The position numbers and the translations under genes are program-made. This document shows positions 59,945 to 64,000 of a stretch of 64,000 nucleotides of DNA, piece by piece. Location of the stretch: contig CAWAET010000014.1 in the NCBI GenBank assembly GCA_963781065.1, positions 1 to 64,000 on the forward strand. The letters run 5' to 3'. Position 1 is the stretch's first letter; each line of letters opens with the position of its first letter. The DNA is from CALZJC01 sp963781065. Lineage in GTDB: Bacteria > Acidobacteriota > Thermoanaerobaculia > Multivoradales > JAHEKO01. Under the pieces are notes generated by a model. That model worked only from the letters and a program-made list of their open reading frames with translations, was not told the DNA's origin and did not search any database.

Positions 59945-61519
59945 ATGCCAGGACCGGCGGCGACGATGGACGAGACGGCGAGTTGGCAGAGCCTGCTCGG
60001 CCTCGACGCCTGCCTGCCCGGCGAGGAGGCGATCGTCTCCGCTCTGCTCGAACGGCTGCGCCGCGGAGCCGGCTGGAGCCGGGCCGGCCTGTACCTCGAC
60101 GGCACGGACGGGCGGAGCCGGCGGCTGGCGACCGGCGGCGGCGAGCTGCCGATCTTGGCCGCCGATGCCGGCGACGACCTGTCGAGCCTCGCGCTGCCAG
60201 GCGCGCGGCTGCTCTACGCTCCGGGCGCCGACTGCCGGCCGCCGGAGCCGGACGCGCTGCTTGCCCTGGTCGCCGCCACCGACGCCTGGCGCCTGCGCCA
60301 GGAGCTCGACCGTGAGCGCTTCGCGGTCAGCTATCAAGGTGTCGGCGTCGAGGGCCTCTACGACGTTGGCCTGGCGATCGCGTCGACGCTGGATTTCGAC
60401 CAGCTCTGCGACGAGATCCTGCTGCGGGCGGTGTCCCTGCTCGACGCTCGCGGCGGCTCCCTCTACCTGCTCGAAGGCGAGCGCTATCGCCTGATCCAGA
60501 CCCTGGGCGGTGCCGGCCAGGCGACCGTGGCGCGCGACGACCCGGCGGTCGCGGCGCTGCTCGCCGGCCACCAGGAGGCCGGCGAGGGCCTGCTGCCGGG
60601 CGCTCGCCACGTGCTGGCGGTGCCGATCCAGATCGACGCCGAGCTGCGCGGGCTGCTGATGGTCGCCGACAAGGAGAGCCGCCGCGGCGTCGGACCCTTC
60701 CCGGCGACCGAGAGCCGTACGCTGGCCCTGTTTGCCAACCAGGCGGCCGTCGCGCTCGAGGTCGCGCGGCTGCATCGCGATGCGCTGGAGAAGGAGCGGC
60801 TCGAGCGGGAGATCCAGATTGCCGCCGACATCCAGCGCCGGCTGCTGCCCACCAGATACCCGGAGGTCGAGGGGTTCGAGCTCGTCGGCTGGAGCCGTCC
60901 GGCGCGCCACGTCGGCGGCGACTACTACAACCTGCTGGCCCGTCCCGGCGGCCGGTTGGCGGCGGTGGTGGCCGACGTCAGCGGCAAGGGCATGCCGGCG
61001 GCGCTCATGGTCTCCACCGCCCACTCGGCGCTCAACCTGCTGCTCGACCGCTCCGAGGTCGACGCGGACCTGGTCGAGCGGCTGAACCGGCACATCCTGG
61101 ACACCAGCGCGCCGAACAAGTTCATCACCCTGCTGCTGGCCGAGCTCGATCCGCCCACCGGCAGCGTGCGCTACGTCAACGCCGGCCACAACCCCGGGCT
61201 GCTGGTGCGGGCCGGCGGCGAGGTGGAGGAGCTGGCGCCGGGCGGCCTGCCCCTGGGCATGTTCCCGGGCAGCTACCGCGACGCGCGGGTCGAGCTGGGA
61301 CGCGGAGACCTGCTCTGCCTGTTCAGCGACGGCATCACCGAGGCGGAGGAGCCCGGCGGCGAGGAGTTCGGTCCGGCGCGGCTGACCGATCTACTGCGCC
61401 AGCGCGCCAAGGAGCCGCTGGACGAGCTGGTCGCCGGCATCGACGCCGCCGGGCTCGGCTTTGCCGCCGGCGCCGACCAGGCCGACGACCAGACCCTGGT
61501 CCTGCTGCGGCGGCAGTAG
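59945..61519 (+). CDS. GAF-domain SpoIIE/RsbU-type protein phosphatase
   Basis: 524 residues. An N-terminal region (about 1-110) is followed by a GAF domain (about 130-285, AVPIQIDAELRGLLMVADKE), a linker with IQIAADIQRRLLPTRYPEV near 297 and a PP2C-like phosphatase domain (HVGGDYYNL near 329, VSGKGMPAALMVS near 350, FSDGITEAE near 465, DQADDQTLVLL at the end). It would dephosphorylate the STAS protein in response to a GAF signal, completing the partner switch encoded by the previous two genes. Confidence 0.93.
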   Translation: MPGPAATMDETASWQSLLGLDACLPGEEAIVSALLERLRRGAGWSRAGLYLDGTDGRSRRLATGGGELPILAADAGDDLSSLALPGARLLYAPGADCRPPEPDALLALVAATDAWRLRQELDRERFAVSYQGVGVEGLYDVGLAIASTLDFDQLCDEILLRAVSLLDARGGSLYLLEGERYRLIQTLGGAGQATVARDDPAVAALLAGHQEAGEGLLPGARHVLAVPIQIDAELRGLLMVADKESRRGVGPFPATESRTLALFANQAAVALEVARLHRDALEKERLEREIQIAADIQRRLLPTRYPEVEGFELVGWSRPARHVGGDYYNLLARPGGRLAAVVADVSGKGMPAALMVSTAHSALNLLLDRSEVDADLVERLNRHILDTSAPNKFITLLLAELDPPTGSVRYVNAGHNPGLLVRAGGEVEELAPGGLPLGMFPGSYRDARVELGRGDLLCLFSDGITEAEEPGGEEFGPARLTDLLRQRAKEPLDELVAGIDAAGLGFAAGADQADDQTLVLLRRQ

Positions 61520-61520
61520 C

Positions 61521-61543
61521 CCGGCCCGCGGTCTTGGGCCGGC
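61521..61543. terminator. Hairpin between convergent genes
   Basis: CCGGCCC and GGGCCGG form a 7-bp stem with an 8-base loop, 2 bp after the phosphatase stop and 10 bp before the PmbA-type stop on the other strand. Possible bidirectional terminator; no T run. Confidence 0.45.
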
Positions 61544-61552
61544 GCGAGGACC

Positions 61553-62872
61553 TCAGCCCAGGCCGATGGCCATGGCCGGCGCCGAGATGCCGCCCAGGTA
61601 GCCGGTGACGTCCAGCGACCGGCTGGGAGTCGCGCCGATTCCCCGGACGCTGGCCAAAGTCCGCACCAGGCTGGCCTGCCAGATCCGATCGGGGAGCGGC
61701 TCGGCCAGGCGGCCGTCGCGAATTCGCCGCAGACCGCCGAGAACCGCCCGGATCTGCAGCCGGCGGGGCTCGAAGCACTCGAGCGATCCCAGCTGCCCAA
61801 CCCAGATGCCGCCGTCGGCCAGCCCCAGCAGGGCGTCGTCGGGATGCTCGCCGGACAGCAGGAAGAGGTTCTCGGCGCGGGCGTCGGCGCCGCCGATGGC
61901 ATGCGCCGTAGGCTGCAGCCCGAGGACGGCGGCCTGCCGCTGGTCGAGCGCCGGCGTCCGCGGGATGCCCTCCCCGATCAGCTCGACCCGCCGCTTGGGG
62001 GCGCCCTCGAGATCGAACGGGAACGGCAGGCCGAGCGGGTCGGTGGCGTCGTCGACCAGGCCGATGGCGCGGTCGAAGACCTGGACTCCGAGATGCTCGC
62101 GCAGCAGCGAGCCGCCCTCGTAGTAGGCGGCGGCGGAGAGCGCCTCGCGGTTGAGCAGGTCGACCAGGCCGGCGGTGGCCTCGGGCGACAGGACCGCGGC
62201 ATCGACCTCGGCCGGCGGCTTGCCCATCTCCGTCCCGCCGCGGCGCGCGCGGGCGCGCTCGAAGACCGCCGCCACCGGCAGCGTCTCGAGGGTGCGGGCC
62301 GCGTCCACCGCCAGGCCGCGGCCCGGTCCGCCGCCGGCGCGGACGGCGAGCTCGATGGCGCTGACCGAGACGCCGCGGCGCAGGCCGCGGCTGCTGTAGA
62401 CCGCCACCCGCGCGTCGGCCCAGCGCAACCGGACGCTCTCCGAGCCGCGCGGCCGCCCGCCGGCCAGGCCGGCGACGGCAGCCTCGTCGAGCGCCGCGAT
62501 CTTCTCGTCGCGCAGGCCGGCCAACCGAGGCAGCGCGCCGTCGTCGGGCGGCAGGTGGGGCAGCCCGGGCAGCGGCTCGCGGCTGCGCGATTGGGCGACC
62601 GCCGCCCGCACCGCGTTATCGAGGTCGCCGGCCGTCGCGGCGCCGGTGCGGTGGCTGCCGACCCGGCCGCGGTCGATCACCCGCACCAGGACCGTGAGCT
62701 CGCGGCGGCGCTCGATCTCCGGCCCGCCGCGGCCGATCCGGGCGCGCCCCCGCCAGGCCTCGAGCCAGACGAGCTCGGTCTCGTCGGCGGCCGAGCGCCC
62801 CAGGGCGCCCTCGAACAGGGCGGTGATCCGCTTTCTCGGGGTCAGGCGGCGCGGGGCGTCGGATCGTGGCAT
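61553..62872 (-). CDS. TldD/PmbA family protein
   Basis: 439 residues, PmbA/TldE type: it lacks the HExxxH metal motif of TldD and has the usual C-terminal region (SRSLDVTGYLGGISAPAMA). ALSAAAYYEGGSLLREHLG near 255 fits the family core. TldD-TldE complexes cleave unfolded or modified peptides; no tldD lies next to it here, and the upstream neighbour is mtaB. I chose ATG at 62872, which has AGAGGG five bases upstream, over an in-frame GTG six bases earlier. Confidence 0.85.
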   Translation of the reverse strand: MPRSDAPRRLTPRKRITALFEGALGRSAADETELVWLEAWRGRARIGRGGPEIERRRELTVLVRVIDRGRVGSHRTGAATAGDLDNAVRAAVAQSRSREPLPGLPHLPPDDGALPRLAGLRDEKIAALDEAAVAGLAGGRPRGSESVRLRWADARVAVYSSRGLRRGVSVSAIELAVRAGGGPGRGLAVDAARTLETLPVAAVFERARARRGGTEMGKPPAEVDAAVLSPEATAGLVDLLNREALSAAAYYEGGSLLREHLGVQVFDRAIGLVDDATDPLGLPFPFDLEGAPKRRVELIGEGIPRTPALDQRQAAVLGLQPTAHAIGGADARAENLFLLSGEHPDDALLGLADGGIWVGQLGSLECFEPRRLQIRAVLGGLRRIRDGRLAEPLPDRIWQASLVRTLASVRGIGATPSRSLDVTGYLGGISAPAMAIGLG

Positions 62873-62882
62873 CGGCACCCTC

Positions 62883-64000
62883 TCAGCTCGCGGCGGCGAT
62901 CGGCACCGCCAGCGGCGTGGCGAGCAGCCCGCGCTCGCTGGCGCCGGCGATCCGCACCGGCTGCAGCCCCCGGGCGGGGCTGGCGGCGCCGCCGTCAGCC
63001 GAGACGACCCGCAGGTAGTTGTCGGTCGTGCCCTGCCAGCGACCCTCGCGCCGCCTCTCCCAAAGCGCCTCGGTGACGGCGCCGATTTGGCCGCGCTCGA
63101 AGCGCCGCCGGCCGTCGCGGGCCACCTCCAGCAGCGCCGCCATCCGCCGGCGCTTGACCGCGTCCGGCAGCTGGTTCGGCATCGCCGCCGCCGCGGTGCC
63201 CGGCCGGACCGAGAACGGGAAGGCGTGCAGCCGGGCGAACTCCAGCCGGCGGCAGAGCTCCAGGCTGCGCTCGAACTCGCCGTCGGTCTCGCCCGGGAAG
63301 CCGGCGATCACGTCGGTGGTCACCGCGACCCCCGGCACCGCGGCGCGGATCTCCCGCACCAGCCCGGCAAAGCGGCGGCCGTCGTAGGGGCGCCGCATGC
63401 GCTTGAGCGTCGCGTCGCAGCCGCTCTGCAGCGACAGGTGGACGTGACGGCAGAGGCGGCCGCCGGCGAACAGCTCGAGCAGCCGGGGATCGAACTGCCA
63501 GGGGGCGATCGAGGTCAGCCGCAGCCGCGGCACTTCGGTCTCGGCCAGCAGCCGAGCGACCAGCTCGTACAGTCCGGTCGCGCCGTCGCGGTAGGAGGAG
63601 ATCTGGACGCCGGTGACGACGACCTCGGCAAAGCCGCCCGCCGCCAGCGCCGCGACCTCGCGCACGACCTCGTCCGCCGGGCGGCTGCGCTGGCGACCGC
63701 GGGTCGCGGGAATGACGCAGAAGGCGCAGGCCATGTCGCAGCCGTCCTCGATCTTGACCAGGGCGCGGGAGTTGCCGAAGGCGAGCGGCACGTAGGGCAC
63801 CGGCGCCGGCCCCTCGGCGCCCAGGACGGCGGCCTCGGGGAAGGCCTCGTGCACCCGTTCCACCAGCAGCTCCTTCTCGTGGTTGGGGACCACCAGGTCG
63901 ACCCCGGCCAGGGCCGCCGCGCCTTGCGGGTCGGCGGCCACGTGGCAGCCGGTCAGCACCGTCCGCACCCGCCGCTCGAGCCGGCCGCCGCGCCGCGCCG
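62883..64000 (-). CDS. MiaB-type tRNA methylthiotransferase (MtaB-like), 5' end outside window
   Basis: A partial gene, open to the right edge; about 370 C-terminal residues are visible. The radical SAM motif is EDGCDMACAFCVIPATRGRQ (C-x3-C-x2-C), preceded by a cysteine in VLTGCHVA from the N-terminal cluster domain. HVHLSLQSGCDATLKRMRR and TDVIAGFPGETDGEFERSLE are family motifs. MtaB adds a methylthio group to t6A37 of tRNA; MiaB and RimO are close relatives, and MtaB fits best by eye. Four to ten bases separate it from pmbA downstream. Confidence 0.85.
   Translation of the reverse strand, partial: ARRGGRLERRVRTVLTGCHVAADPQGAAALAGVDLVVPNHEKELLVERVHEAFPEAAVLGAEGPAPVPYVPLAFGNSRALVKIEDGCDMACAFCVIPATRGRQRSRPADEVVREVAALAAGGFAEVVVTGVQISSYRDGATGLYELVARLLAETEVPRLRLTSIAPWQFDPRLLELFAGGRLCRHVHLSLQSGCDATLKRMRRPYDGRRFAGLVREIRAAVPGVAVTTDVIAGFPGETDGEFERSLELCRRLEFARLHAFPFSVRPGTAAAAMPNQLPDAVKRRRMAALLEVARDGRRRFERGQIGAVTEALWERRREGRWQGTTDNYLRVVSADGGAASPARGLQPVRIAGASERGLLATPLAVPIAAAS

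Overview
The window is very GC-rich DNA from a Gram-negative bacterium. An outer-membrane nucleoside channel of the Tsx type, lipoproteins, NtrY next to a DUF4390 protein, SelB, and an RsbW/STAS/SpoIIE switch all fit an environmental organism. Acidobacteriota (Thermoanaerobaculia-like) is my best guess, made from general gene content and repeat style rather than a marker gene. No rRNA, tRNA, CRISPR array or prophage is visible. The 3' end runs into an mtaB gene cut by the window edge.

From about 1.7 to 43 kb lies a large purine and uric acid catabolism locus. It resembles the Escherichia coli ygeW-ygeX-ygeY-yqeA-ygfK-ssnA-xdhD region, which published work on gut anaerobes links to oxygen-independent uric acid breakdown. 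Going left to right: a minus-strand operon gdhA, an unknown 127-residue gene, diaminopropionate ammonia-lyase, 8-oxoguanine deaminase and a ThrE-type exporter; divergent from it an xdhD-type molybdenum hydroxylase, a CodA-like amidohydrolase and a secreted alpha/beta hydrolase; then a sulfotransferase-like gene, a PLP enzyme paired with ygeW, an aspartate-carbamoyltransferase-like gene, and the operon carbamate kinase, threonine-synthase-like, ygeY, acrylyl-CoA-reductase-like. After a lipid-related insert (a phasin-like protein, a patatin and an unknown protein) come ssnA, ygfK and xanthine permease, divergent from an AzgA permease, a second NCS2 permease, a BMP-type nucleoside ABC importer and the Tsx-like channel. 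The inferred flow is nucleosides and bases in through Tsx and the importers, deamination and hydroxylation, ring opening, 2,3-diaminopropionate to pyruvate and ammonia, carbamoyl phosphate to ATP, and ammonia into glutamate.

From 43 to 64 kb are mostly housekeeping and regulatory genes: NUDIX hydrolase, exonuclease III, an esterase, cupin, CoA-binding protein, selB, yqeY, ntrY, smpB, uvrA, an AAA+ regulator with an altered GAFTGA loop, a partner-switching module, pmbA and mtaB.

Two non-coding themes stand out. Short REP-like palindromes with a 5' GTAG cluster around a small REP-associated transposase (RAYT) at 56.5 kb and repeatedly coincide with stop codons. Separately, palindromic elements of about 160 bp sit directly 3' of genes. 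Finally, about twenty frame-breaking indels in azgA, uvrA, xdhD and a PLP gene all fall on third codon positions. That looks like collapsed strain variants in an assembly rather than gene decay.
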